NCBI GenBank assembly: GCA_023362775.1
Contig: JALMGJ010000005.1
Location: 39,055,463-39,119,462 of the forward strand
DNA length: 64,000 nucleotides
Direction: 5' to 3'
Source of the DNA: Charina bottae
Taxonomy: Eukaryota > Chordata > Lepidosauria > Squamata > Charinaidae
The notes under the pieces are model-generated. The model saw only the letters and a program-made list of their open reading frames with translations. It did no database searches and was not told the origin of the DNA. Shown piece by piece: positions 1 through 15,668 of this stretch (position 1 is the stretch's first letter; the number at the start of each line of letters is the position of its first letter). Made by a program: the position numbers and the translations under genes.

Positions 1-1600
1 CTGATGATACCGCACCCCATGTACCAAATGACTTTGCCCAGCAGCCTTGTGTAGATGTTAAACAGGAGACATGAGAGACCCAAACCCTGAAGAAGCCCAC
101 ATAAGAGAGGCTCAAGGGTGGACATCTCCCCAAGTGGTAACAGCCAATGGAGGAAGGAGGAGAATCAATGCAAAACAGTACCTCCCAGTCCCAACCCCGA
201 GAGCCGGTCCAGAATACCATAGTTGATGTATCCGAAGCCTCCAAGAGATCCAGGACCAGGTGGACACCCCCATCCCAAGCCCTCCAGAGGTCATCCACAA
301 ATGCAATAATGCCATTTCAGTACTATAACCAAGCCAGAACCCTGACTAAAAAGGGTCCAGATAATCTGCTTCATCCAGGGCCCTCTGAAGTGGAGAGCCT
401 ACTACCTTCTCTACAACCTTCCCTAAACAGAGAAGCTTGGAGACTGGACGAAAGTTGTCCAACACGGTCAAGTCCAAGGAAGGCCTCTTGAGAAGTGGGC
501 ACAGCACTGCCTCCTTTAAGTCAGGTGGGACCACTCTCTCCTACAAAGAGGCATTAACCACTGCTTGGATCCAACCACATGCAACCTCCTGGAAGGCCTT
601 AACCAACCAGGAGGGGGATGACTCCAGAATACAGGTAGCAGAACTCACAGTGACAAGGACCCTGTCCACTTCCTCAGGATCGAGTGGTTCAAACATCCCA
701 CATGACCAAGCTAAGACATGCCTTGGGCACATAAGATCTGCCCAGTTGGAGTCCAACTCAGAGCAAAGCCAAGAGACTTTGCCCAACAGATGCCTAGAAT
801 AGTCCTCACAGTGGCCGTGCACCCAGAGGTCCCTCCTTACCCAGAAGAGACCTGGTCATCTGAAACAGGATTGCTGACTGGCTATCTGCAAACACAATAA
901 GAGCAAAAAATAAGCCTCCTTTGCTGCTGTTATTGCCACAAGGTAAGTCCTAATAAAGGCTCTCATCTGTGCTTTGTCAGCTTCCTTGTCTTCCTCTAGA
1001 TATCTATTGTGTTGTATCATTTCCTGGAGCTGCTCTGTAAACTAGGGAGCACTATGGATTCCACAATCAGAGAGAGCCTGCAAAGGCATGATCCAGTCCA
1101 AGGCTCTCACTGCATGTTCATTTCAAGCCATGACCAAGACCTCAGCTGGACCGTGCACCAGACCTGAGGAATAACCCCAAACTCCCTCAGAAACCCTACT
1201 GGGTCCATCAGTTGCTTGGGGCAGGCCAATCAAACAGGCCCCATCTCCCTGCAATGGGGAGCAGCTACAAAAAACTCTAGGGCCAAGACGGAGTGATCTG
1301 TCCATTGCAAGGAAGTGATATTGGCATCCCCCAACCCAGATCATGTTGCCACTGCTCGAGACAAAACCCAGAATCTAATGTGCAATGCCCGCTGAGAGTT
1401 GGGCCCTTAATAAATTGTATTAGGTCCACAGTTGCCAAGTTGGCCATAAATTCCCAAGCTCTCAGACTGTGGGCCCAAAGAAGGCAGGTTGAAGTCCCCC
1501 AAGATCATCAGGCTGGGGAACACCACTGCCAACTGAGCCACGGAGTCCAGGAGCTCAGACAGGGCTGTCACCAAATCAATGAAATGTATTCCATATAACA
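1..1600 (-). mobile_element. Decayed CR1/L2-type LINE (endonuclease and RT parts)
   Basis: Minus-strand frames read as a non-LTR retrotransposon ORF2 in the right order. Endonuclease-like residues lie at 1123-1344 (ends GPAEVLVMA). The RT N-terminal part lies at 346-822, with LKEAVLCPLLKRPSLD followed by DNFRPVSKLL. The left edge, 1-80, resembles the sequence just before the YADD box. Frames are broken by stops and shifts, so it is dead. CR1, L3 and L2 share these motifs, so I place it only at superfamily level. The element continues past the left edge. Confidence 0.75.
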
Positions 1601-1959
1601 GAGGACTCCAACATTTACCACTTTGACACTATATGCTTTTTGCTTTGTAATCTATTCCATACTTTAAAAGTCAGTTTTTCAGTTTGTCATGAAAACTCTA
1701 TTTTTATATTTTATGTTATTAAATAAGTACACATCATTTTCTCCTTTTTTTCAGAACAGCTTATTAATTACAGAATTTACAACATGCAAGAAACAGTATG
1801 GAACTTTTATACTATCCTGCCTAACTCCAAGCAACTCTGGGTGGATTACAAATTGTTAAATATATTAAAACAAGAAAACAAAACAAAACAAAAAAGAACA
1901 AAGATGGCAGAGATAGCAAACCCAGATGGGAACAAAGAAAAAGAAGCAAAAGGGGCTTC

Positions 1960-2490
1960 AATCACGCTTACCAAAGGCCTGGGTGAAGAGCCAGGTCTTC
2001 AGGGCCCTCTGAAACACCAGCAGGGTGGAGGCTGTTTGAATCCCAGGAGAACCTCATTCTGGAGGGTAGGCACTACTACAGAGAAGGCGTGCTTCCAGGA
2101 TCCCATAGGTGGCATTGTTTAACTGAAGTAACTCAGAGCATGCCAAACCTGCCAGACCAGATCAGATGGGCAGATATTATGGGAGACAGGCGGTCTCTGA
2201 AGTAACTAGACCCTATGACATGTAGGGCTTTATAGGTAGCAAGCAGCACCTTGAATCACAACCGGAAGCAAACTGGCAACCAATGCGAGTCACAAAGAAG
2301 AGGTGTTACATGGGCATACCAAGGCATGCCTATCACTGCCCACACCGCTGCATTCTGGATCAGTTGGAGCTTCTGGATGATTTTCAAGGGCAACCCCATG
2401 TACAGCACAATGCAGTAGTCAAGCTGTGAGATGACTAGGGCATGAGTGACTAAAGGGCCCTCCATCTCAAATATTTGACAATATAACACA
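1960..2490 (-). mobile_element. CR1/L2-type LINE, C-terminal fragment
   Basis: The minus frame at 2256-2489 contains ALVISQLDYC, then GLPLKIIQKLQLIQNAA, then HWLPVCFRL. This is the conserved region after the RT of L2/CR1-like LINEs. The nucleotide sequence down to about 1960 resembles the LINE 3' segments at 24.4 and 41.6 kb. It is a separate 5'-truncated copy from the one at 1-1600. No target duplication was found. Confidence 0.7.
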
Positions 2491-4188
2491 ATTCTGTGCC
2501 TGCTTATTTTTCAACGGCCCTTTAATATAACAGTTTAGAACTGTGCAAGGATTTTCATCTGGCCCAGAGCAATAAGTCATATGGAATGAATATATTGCTA
2601 ATGCATTACCTAATACACTATATTGCTAATACAGAAATGTGTAGCTTTTTGTCAGATTTTTCCACAAAATAGATTGATAGATATTAATCTGAGAATTAGT
2701 GATATGGACAATTAATGATACGGTATGCATTTTCTGAATTTTAACAAAATAGAGCAATTTGGTTTTAGAAAATGAAAAAAAGTTAATCTAATTTTGTAAG
2801 TTCAGTTTATATTTGATGAATAAGCCTTATTCACAATATGACGGTTGGCATATTCAGTCAGACACTTAATCTTATGCAGTCAATGACTATTTGTTTATAT
2901 CACATTCAGGCAGAATTTATAAATATACTCAAAAACTCTTATTTCGCTCCCCTAACAGCAGAACAATCTAAATAAACTGGACTCTTTTCATGATTTATTT
3001 ACTATGTTTAAACTGAAAAAGTTGGCTTCTTCTCAAAATCCAGAACTAGAAGGCATATTTTGTTGTTTGTCTGAATGCAGCTACTGTCTGTCTCTCGACT
3101 ACCTTGGAGATAGTTAATTGAAATTTTGAAATTGCATACTGCATTAATTCCTTGTATACTAATAGCTTTGTAAAGTAAGGCATATATTTGAGGAAAATAC
3201 AGCAGTATAAAATGTTCTTAGAAGTATGCAAAAATTTCAAAACATATAAACACACAAAAATCTAGTTTGGGTTTTAGTTTTTATAGAAAAATATCATTAC
3301 TCACTTAAAACTAGTTTAGCAGCATACACAAATTGCTTGTGAAGCCATGTAGGCCTCTATTTTCCAAACTCAGACTTTTGGGGAGATTCTGATTACTTGA
3401 GAAATGTAACTGGCAATTAGTACAATGACTAACATCTCAATGAAGGTGGCATCCATGTTGTACTAGTATTGACAATAGTTTTCAACAAATTTCTATATGC
3501 AATTCAAAAGTATTTGCTGGACTTTCAATGATGCATTGATCTTTTAATTAACCTTACAAATAATTAAGCAGGGGTAGCTATCCTGTTCTATTCACTCACA
3601 TAATAATAAAGAAAGCAATCCACAGACATTATCTCTAAAACAAATTTTCTGTAATGTAAAAATGCCAAATTCCCCCCCATTAATCAGTAATACAAGGAAC
3701 ATATACAATACCATAAAAATTACACTATTTCTTAATTCACTTCTTTAGGTGACAATTCTTAAGATACAAATATAAACATCATGCTATTAGATTTCAAGTT
3801 CAAAAACAGTGTATTATTCTTCATATGCACTTGTCACTTTACTGGCAGAGGTAGTAGAGCTGGGGTTGAGTTTGATTCAGATACCTTACAGAACCACTTC
3901 TATTTCAGAATGTTTTACAAGCAATTTTAAGAATTGTGCATTTCCAATTTTCTAGCCTGACAGTTACAAATCTTGGAAACACTTTACATCAATCCTCTAT
4001 ATACTTTAATATGCTTGCCTTTCCCTAAACTTTCAAATAGTGCAAAAAGTAATATAGCAATTAAGAACCCCAATCCTCTCCAAATTACCTGCAGAACTAG
4101 AAACTTAAATCAAACTAATTTAACTTTAGAAACTTCAGTTTCCCTGGTGACTGACAATTTACAATTAGAAGCAAAGTTAATTCTATGT
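2491..4188. other. AT-rich non-coding DNA, no gene seen
   Basis: No conserved exon, SINE or LINE motif was recognised on either strand. Short open frames here lack family motifs. If the island at 6.5-7 kb is the 5' end of a minus-strand gene, this is probably its first intron. Confidence 0.5.
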
Positions 4189-4196
4189 CTCTATGG

Positions 4197-4420
4197 CAGG
4201 GCTTTCCAAAGTGCCGCCGCTGGCGACACACCCAGCGGCGGCGGCGCGCGCACGGCGACGGGGGTCGTGTGGCGGTGGTGCGGGGGGGCATGCGGCGGCG
4301 CGTGCGTGCATGGCAGCCGCCGTGCACGCGCGCGCCGCCGCTTCCAGGTGGTGTGGCGACACACCACGCTGTGTGTGGCGACACACTTTTGTGTCGCGAC
4401 ACACAGTTTGGAAAGCTCTG
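4197..4420. mobile_element. Non-autonomous hAT transposon, copy 1
   Basis: This is a 224-bp element. Its ends are inverted: CAGGGCTTTCCAAA at the left and TTTGGAAAGCTCTG at the right. It is flanked by a perfect 8-bp duplication, CTCTATGG, at 4189-4196 and 4421-4428. The interior is very CpG-rich and carries the palindromic GTGTGGCGACACAC motifs shared with the copies at 19.1 and 33.1 kb. It encodes no transposase. The 8-bp duplication with central TA fits the Buster group of hAT. Confidence 0.9.
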
Positions 4421-4428
4421 CTCTATGG

Positions 4429-6470
4429 AGTGCAACTTGTATGGCTTCCAACTCCATTGAGATTGCTATTAAGTTACTGTAGTTTCTTTACAGAAGCCAT
4501 GATTCCAGGTAATACCTCGAGGATATTTTAGCTATAGTACTTAAAAGCAGAACAAACATTTAAATTCAGATGTAAAAGTGATCGACAAAGAATAGAGAAA
4601 AAATGCCAGAAGATACTTTCTAGACTAAACAGTAATTCCTCTGAATTATATTTCAATTGTTTCTAAAAGTATTATTACAGGGTCACATTAAGAAAAAATA
4701 GCTTTCAAATAGCTGGTATACAGAAAAATCTACTATCAAAGTAGCATATTAGTTGATTACAACAAATGAGATAGAATAAACTACAAAGAGATTATCTGTA
4801 CGTATGGAATTTTTAGGTGTAGCCCTATGAATAGGTACCCACTAACCATAGCAGGGAAAGGAAATACTTTTAGCCATTTTTCTCTTCCCACTGCAATCTA
4901 TTATAGATGATTGAGAATTATCTGGAACCACATAGGAGATAGTGTGGGGCATTTCAATAGAAAGAGAAAGTTGCAAAAATGGCCTGTCTTCTGTTAGCAA
5001 GATCATCCGCTGGATAAACAGCCCTGTCTTTCACATTATTTTTCTGTGAACAGAACAACCTACTAAGCTCTTTATCAATACCAATAGTACTTTTTACAAT
5101 GAAAAATACAGAGTTTGAGCCTAGCCTATTATATTTAGTTTACTACTTTCTCTAAATACATAAAAGATGCAGTATAATAGCATTACTATAACTGATTTGA
5201 CCATTTATTTTTTCAATATTTATGATTTAACCATGTATCCATTGACTTTGTATGTGCTTTCCCCCCAATAGCTTTGTTTCCACTGGGAACTGCTTAGGAA
5301 ATCCAAATTAGTTTGATATCCAAGTTTAATGGACAAAAATAGCTATTCTGAGAAAACTTCATACAAATTCCACCTGGTTAACTCATTAAGTTCACATGTG
5401 ACTATTAAAGATTAGCCAAATCTAAAAAAATATGTGATGTTAAATCTTCTACTTCAATACAAAATACTTTGAACCATTTTATTTGAAATAACAACATAAG
5501 ACCAGGATGTTTGAGGACTAACCTATTATCTATGAACTACTGTGAGTACTTCATTGGTGGTTATGTTTTATTTGAAGATTAGCTGTAGAACCACAAGATT
5601 TTAGTAAAATGCAATGACCATTTAATTTTAAAATGTTTTCTACCTAGATTAGGCACAAATGATAACTTTTAAAAATACATTAAGAACTCCAAGAATACAT
5701 AATCACACATTGAAAAAAAAAGACATTAAAATTCTAGTAACTCTATTATAATACCTATCTTCTAAGAATATGTAGGCACGAGTACTGGGAAGTTATGTTT
5801 TACAATGAATGCATTAACTTTTAGCACAAACTATAAACTGATATTCAAAATTCAGAATGAACTTATATTTTCAAAACTAAAATTTTATTTGTAGTAAAAA
5901 ATCTTACACATATTTACTCAGAAATTTAAGTACTAGTGTGCTCAACAGGGCTTATTAATATCTATTAAGTGAACTTAGGGCTGCACTCTTTCTTACAGTT
6001 ATAGCCTCTTTCCCCTTCTACTTAATCTTGTACTACTAGAAAACGTACATATTTTGTATCATGATATTGTATTTGGAGAGAAGGATGCTAATACCTGCCC
6101 TCTGTGTAAGGATTTTTGAAGTCTAAAAGTAACTTCCAATGTTACCAATCTCTAATCTTTGTAGCAGCTCTGCAAGCTTGGCAGTGTAATAATTCCCCAA
6201 CTATAAATAGGTTTGCACGTTTTAAAACAATGACTAGAGAACGCACAATGGAGATGAGATCTGAACAGGAAAACTTGGCTCACATTACACACTTATAGCC
6301 ACTGCTCTTGACCGAAGGAACTCCGCTATAAGTATTCTCCACCTCCTAAACTTAGGATGTGACTACTTAATCACGTCCTAATGAATGGGATAGGATGTTG
6401 GCTATTTGCTTCCTTTCGCCAGTTTCCTTCCAGATACTGGATTTCACCTCTCGTTTAGAGTTAAGACCTT
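4429..6470. other. AT-rich non-coding DNA, no gene seen
   Basis: No exon, RNA gene or recognisable transposon was found. Base composition rises in GC only towards the island at 6.47 kb. Confidence 0.5.
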
Positions 6471-6990
6471 GCGGCTTTTATTGAGCTACACTTCGTAGCT
6501 TTAGTCTAGCCTCTCCTCTTCCATTCACGACGTCCTCCTACTCCGGCTTTCAATCTCAGGCCCGTTCGCCGCCAGTTAACAGCAGCAGCCCTCGCGGCCT
6601 AAAAATGGCGGAAACGGCTGTGATCTTCCGACTTATTGGGCTCTTCCAGCCTACTCTCACCAATTTTCTTGATGTGAGACACTCACAAAACAGCCGCTCA
6701 CGGAGCTTTGTACCGTGGGGCCCCGACGTCCCGAACAATCTTATCCCGGAAGCTGCCGCCTCACGAGCCGTCTCTGCAACAATCCGCCATCTTCCCCAGC
6801 AGCGACTGGAGACGGTGCACATGATGAACGTCATCAGGTACACCAACCAAAAGGAGGCGGGGAGAGTTAAGACTTCAGGATGCGCGTGCGCCCTCTGAAC
6901 GAAGACGATACGGCATCTTTTTGCGACTACGAGAGAGTAGCGACATGGCGGCTTCCGGTTAGCTTTACGGAAAGGGAAGCGTTAATGTAA
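6470..6990 (-). promoter_or_regulatory. CpG-rich promoter island, probably WDR33 5' end
   Basis: GC and CpG density rise sharply against AT-rich flanks. Several YY1-type cores are visible: AAAATGGCGGAA at 6602-6613 (+), AAGATGGCGGATTG on the minus strand at about 6780-6795, and ACATGGCGGCTTCCGG near 6941-6956, which also contains an ETS-like CTTCCGG. Such cores are typical of housekeeping promoters. As I recall, the gene next to POLR2D in mammals is WDR33, transcribed in the same direction, and its promoter would fall here. No WDR33 coding exon is in the window, so the name is a synteny inference. An antisense transcript is also possible. Confidence 0.45.
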
Positions 6991-7293
6991 ACTAAAGAAC
7001 GGAAAGGAAAAATCCAAACAATAATAATGTAACACTGTATAGCTTCAAAATAGTCACAATTCCAACAGGGTAAGAATTTACTTATGGTTGGATTATAATT
7101 AATCACTGGCCAAGAAAAATAGAATTTTGTCAAGCAGAAAACGAGACGCTTCCATGGTAAAGAAATATTTGTGGAAAAATTAATTAAACAGATTCATTGT
7201 ATTACTACTTCGAAGTAAAAATCACCACCCATTAATTGTATTTAATGTTACACAAACTTTGATTTAACATTGAGTAGGGGACACCATTATGAG

Positions 7294-7299
7294 TTTATT
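7294..7299 (-). terminator. POLR2D: Possible POLR2D polyadenylation signal
   Basis: AATAAA on the minus strand about 1.0 kb beyond the POLR2D stop codon. It is followed by GU-rich sequence (TGGTGTCC, GTTTGTGTAAC), as expected of a downstream element. The interval from here to the stop codon has no recognised transposon, which suits a 3'UTR. Other weaker ATTAAA signals lie nearer the stop, so the true end is uncertain. Confidence 0.35.
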
Positions 7300-8308
7300 A
7301 ATTGCTGCAAGCTTCCGTTTTTTTGTAGTATCCCTTCTTGCTATATTGTTATTTGTGACGCTTGAAGAAACAGTCATTTTAACAGTTATTTTACAGCCTG
7401 CTTTGGTAGTATTCTGGGAGGGGGCAAGATGGAGGAATGGATTCTGCCCTCAAAGCAATTTTTAATAGCTGGATGAAGTGAACCTGTCAGTAGTCAATTT
7501 ATGTTTATAATGTGCAGGATAACGTCTATAATAACTGCATTTCTGCTTCAAGCAAAGTAATTTCTATTGAACTAAGGAGATACAGTATGAATGATTAGAT
7601 CATGCGCTGCTTGATCCTTTTATAATATATGCCATCAGTTTCCACTCTCGGTTCCAAAAAAAAAAGAAGTGCTTTCTTCTCTTTCCAAAATGCACATGAA
7701 TTCAGACAAGTATTTATAGCAATGCATATATCATAATTTAATATAGCAATATTTCAACATACAGCAAATCAGCAGCCCCCTTCTTTTTGCTTACTGGTGT
7801 TTCCTTCCCTTTTATAAAAACAATGAAAAAGAACATTTACAAGCCCTTAGTTAAAAATATCCTACTTTAATTTGCAATTATTTTTGAAGGAGAGAGCTCA
7901 GTCTCATGAACAAGCACAACAAAACCCCACAGGTTTATCTTGATTCTACTGTTACAATTCTCAAATAGTAATATGAACTAAATATAGTAATATTTCTATT
8001 TTACACATGACATATTCAAGTTAGTACTACTTGACCTCAAAATATTCTTAGCATTCCTAGGATGAAGAAGTTATGTTTAATATTCACTTCAAATCAGGTA
8101 AAACTTTGTATGATTAATGTCATACAAATGTTTAAACTCTTATCCTTAAGAGGTTCATAAAGCTAACTTGGCAGGAATACAAAATACTGCATTAATCTGT
8201 ACTGGCCTCTCTGTTATCAAAAGACAGAATTTCTCCAGGAGTACACAGAAACAAGTATGAGTTCCCCATCCCCACTGTTCAGATTGTAGAAGAATCTAGC
8301 AATTCATT

Positions 8309-12584
<4,276 letters not shown>

Positions 12585-12860
12585 TGTTTCATCCGGCACC
12601 GGAAAACAACAGGAAATACGAAAAACGAGCAGAAACATGGGCGACTAGCACCGACGCCCCCTGGAGGAGACAAAACAAAGCGCTTCCCCAACGCTGCCCC
12701 CAGAGGGGCGGGGGGACACGGAGGAAAAACCGGGCGTGCTCCCGAGATCAATCCGGAACCTGAGACTATGTGCTTATAACACGTGCGCTTTCTCCGAAAT
12801 AAGTCAGCTGACTGTATTCCGTAGAGCCCGCCTCCCCACAAGGGAGTTTAGGATTTGAAA
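12585..12860 (-). promoter_or_regulatory. POLR2D: POLR2D promoter region
   Basis: GC-rich segment immediately 5' of the POLR2D start codon. It contains ETS-like ACCGGAAA and ATCCGGAAC sites and an E-box-like ACACGTGC at about 12781. No TATA box is at a convincing distance, which suits a housekeeping CpG promoter. Confidence 0.6.
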
Positions 12861-13375
12861 GGCTGAATTCGGTGGGATTTCGTTCTGAATTAATAAAAGA
12901 AATATGAGCTCTGCCCGGCATCTTTTTTTCATTAGAAAGGGAGACTCTAAAACTCGGAGAGGATGGCAAGAAAAAAAGTGAGCACAGAAGAAAAGAGTAC
13001 CAGGCTACGGGAATTTAGCCCCTTAGGGTTATTCGTTGACTATCCTCCAAGTCCTTGTAAATGTTTACTCAGAAATAGATCTCGTTGCTTTCAGTACGAT
13101 TTACTCCCAAGTAAGTGAGTGGATATAGGTCTGTACCCTAAATGAAATAAATACCTGTTTCTGAGTTTCTTGCAGGTCTGATAGCTCCCAACATTAGGTA
13201 ACTTCCCATGAAAATGACAATAAACCTTTCAAAACGCCTTTCCATTTCCTGCAGGTTAGGGTGGACTGAAACTTGCTTTGGAAAACTGCTTTTTCTTGCT
13301 CCCCCCTCCCCGGAGAAGGTTGTAAATATATTTCTTGCATGCAGATTAACTAATTAAAGGCATCTACTAGAAGGC

Positions 13376-13580
13376 TGTGGAGAAGATGCTGATGCTGGGG
13401 AAAGTGGAAGGCAAAAGGAAGAGGGGCCGACCAAGGGCAAGATGGATGGACGATATTCTGGAGGTGACGGACTTGACCATGGGGGAGCTGGGGATGGTGA
13501 CGGCCAACAGGAAGCTCTGGCGTGGGCTGGTCCATGAAGTCATGAAGAGTCAGAAGCGACTGAACGAATAAACAACAACA
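13376..13580 (+). mobile_element. 5'-truncated BovB-like RTE LINE
   Basis: A 205-bp 3' end. The frame at 13377-13571 reads LMLGKVEGKRKRGRPRARWM and ends VMKSQKRLNE, homologous to the last residues of the intact BovB at 15.7 kb. An AACAACAACA tail follows. A perfect 10-bp target duplication, ACTAGAAGGC, flanks it at 13366-13375 and 13581-13590. The protein differs at many positions from the intact copy, so it is a different subfamily or an older copy. Confidence 0.88.
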
Positions 13581-13841
13581 ACTAGAAGGCCCAATTCAAT
13601 GCACAGGATTTGCTTTCCTTGCAGAAAGGCTCAATTATAATTCCTGCCTGACATCTCCAGTTGAAAGGACTGGGTAGCCGGTAAAGGGGTAGCCTTCACC
13701 TTAACAAGTGCCAGAGAGGACAATGAGATAGCCTGAATTAGTTTGCAAAGCTACTACATTCAGAATGCCCAGTAATTCTCTGGGTTCTGTAGTCTCATAC
13801 ATTTAAAGAACACCAAATGGGAGAAGGCTATGCTTACAGAA

Positions 13842-13960
13842 GAGCCAGTCTGGTGTAGTGATTTAAGGCACCAGACTAGAAACTGGGAGATTCTGAGTTC
13901 CAGTCCTGCCTTACCACAAAGCCATCTGGGTGGGCCTGTCACTTTTTCTGACTAATAAAT
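13842..13960 (+). mobile_element. MIR-like CORE-SINE fragment
   Basis: The tRNA-like head TCTGGTGTAGTGATTTAAGG is followed by CTAGAAACTGGGAGA and a decayed core. It lacks the usual 3' part. Confidence 0.65.
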
Positions 13961-13969
13961 TGTATTAAA

Positions 13970-14792
13970 AGGCATGAGTTTTCCCTTCACCCAATGCATA
14001 TAGATTGGCTAAGTAGATGCATCGATGAAGTGAACCACAGCTCATGAAAGCTTATGTGTTTTAATAAAATTTATTACTCAGAAAAGGTGCCAATAGGCTC
14101 TCATTTTGCCATCATGCATTAACACAGCTCCTCAATGTTAATGGGAAACCACTTCTGAAAGTCTTGCCAACAAACTGCGGTCACCAGAAGTCAAGAATGA
14201 CTCCAAGACACATACCCCAAAATCACATGTAAGCCTAATTATCTTGTGTACAGGAAAACAATGCTTCACTAGATGTAGTCAGTATAACAATTTTCAAGAA
14301 TCCATGCAGATACACCATTGCAACTTGGTAAATGTGTTAATACAATTACTGCTTCATAAATATCATACTATTGTGCCACTCTTCTGACAAGAGTATCAAG
14401 AAGTCCCAACTTAGTCAGACAAGTTCCTCTATAATAAATATGTAGGTTTTTAGCTTAAATTCATGAGGCTTACTTTCAAGTAAGTCAGCAGCTTTAGGCA
14501 ATTTCATAGAAAAGCACTGATTATATGAATACAGAGGATTCTAGCCTCACTTCAAAGTTATCTTGATCCAAAGTCAATAAGCCAAACCAAATCTCCTTAA
14601 CCATACAGTAATGGGGTTTGCATGCTTTAGGTTATTGTGCTAAAGCAGCTAGTCATTACAATTGCAAATAAAAGAGTTCAATGGCTAATTATTTTATAAC
14701 TGAATGGCTTATCTAGATCTAAGCTTAAAGCAAAGGCTGGGTTCACATAGTATGCTAAACCATACTAAAGTTTCTTTTGTTTTTTGGTATAC
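13970..14792. other. Intergenic AT-rich DNA, nothing recognised
   Basis: Lies between the POLR2D promoter and the AMMECR1L 3' end. No exon, RNA gene or repeat with clear ends was seen. Confidence 0.5.
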
Positions 14793-14805
14793 TATGTATT
14801 AAGCC

Positions 14806-15136
14806 GGGGGCGTGGTGGCTCAGCAGGTAAGACGCCAGGCTTGTCAATCAGAAGATCGCAAGTTCAGCGGTTCGAATCCCTAGTCCCGCATGACGGAGTG
14901 AGCTCCCGCACTCGCCCCAGCTCTTGCCAACCTAGCAATTCGAAAGCATGCAAATGCAAGTAGATTAATAGGTACCACTTCGGTGGGTAGGTAACAGCGT
15001 TCTGCGTGCATCATGCTGGCCACATAACCGTGGAAGCGTCTTCGGACAACGCTGGCTCTTCAGCTAATAAACGGAGATGAGCACCGGCCCCTAGAGTCGG
15101 ACACGACTGCACAAATGTGCAGGGGGAACCTTTACT
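14806..15136 (+). mobile_element. Full-length Sauria-type SINE (tRNA head, BovB tail)
   Basis: A 331-bp SINE. Pol III box A (TGGCTCAGCAGG, 14816-14827) and box B (GGTTCGAATCC, 14869-14879) are intact. The body contains AACGGAGATGAGCACCG and the tail contains AGAGTCGGACACGACTG, which is shared with the BovB 3' end at 15.7 kb. A perfect 13-bp target duplication, TATGTATTAAGCC, flanks it (14793-14805 and 15137-15149). Sauria SINEs are known to be mobilised by BovB. It has not decayed much, so it looks fairly young. Confidence 0.92.
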
Positions 15137-15668
15137 TATGTATTAAGCCAGTGTGGTTTGCAAAACATGGTTACTGCCTAGCCTTATAAACCAGTCCATT
15201 ACAATGTATTCAACTTAGTCAGTGTGATGCATGAACCCAAATCAGGTTGCTTAAGGTACAAATTCCAAATGCACATTGTGGTTTGTGGTAGAAAATTTAT
15301 AAATTCAAAGAATGGACAGCATGAATATTACAGTAATTTGTATTAAGAGTTCAGTAGAAACACTGCTATCCCGTTCTTAAATTACTTTTCTTCCCATGTT
15401 AATTATTCAAGAGTGCCAAGTGTACTGAAATCACAAAATGATTTCAACATTTAACTCTTCTAATTTAAAATCAGTTTTCTAGGAATGGAAGTGCACTGAG
15501 GGCCCATTAAAATACTGTATTTTGGCTCTATGCCACAGAAGGAAAAATAAACCTCTGCCAATTTTCATTTGAAGTGATGTAAAAAAGATAGCTGCCTTTC
15601 TAAAAAGTGAAACATTGCATTATTACAGCACAAACATGAAAGATTTCTCAAAAGAAAATCTTGAGTTT

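Noticed and set aside
4115..4531. Several overlapping open frames on both strands
   Set aside because: They coincide with the GC-rich hAT copy. The same pattern recurs at 19.1, 33.1 and 40.6 kb, so it reflects the repeat, not a gene.
6605..6898. Plus-strand frame starting ATGGCGGAAACGGC
   Set aside because: The ATG is within a YY1-type promoter motif, and neither the frame nor its antisense partner shows a known protein.
14806..14880. A tRNA gene suggested by intact A and B boxes
   Set aside because: It is the head of a SINE with a BovB tail and target duplication; it does not end as a mature tRNA.
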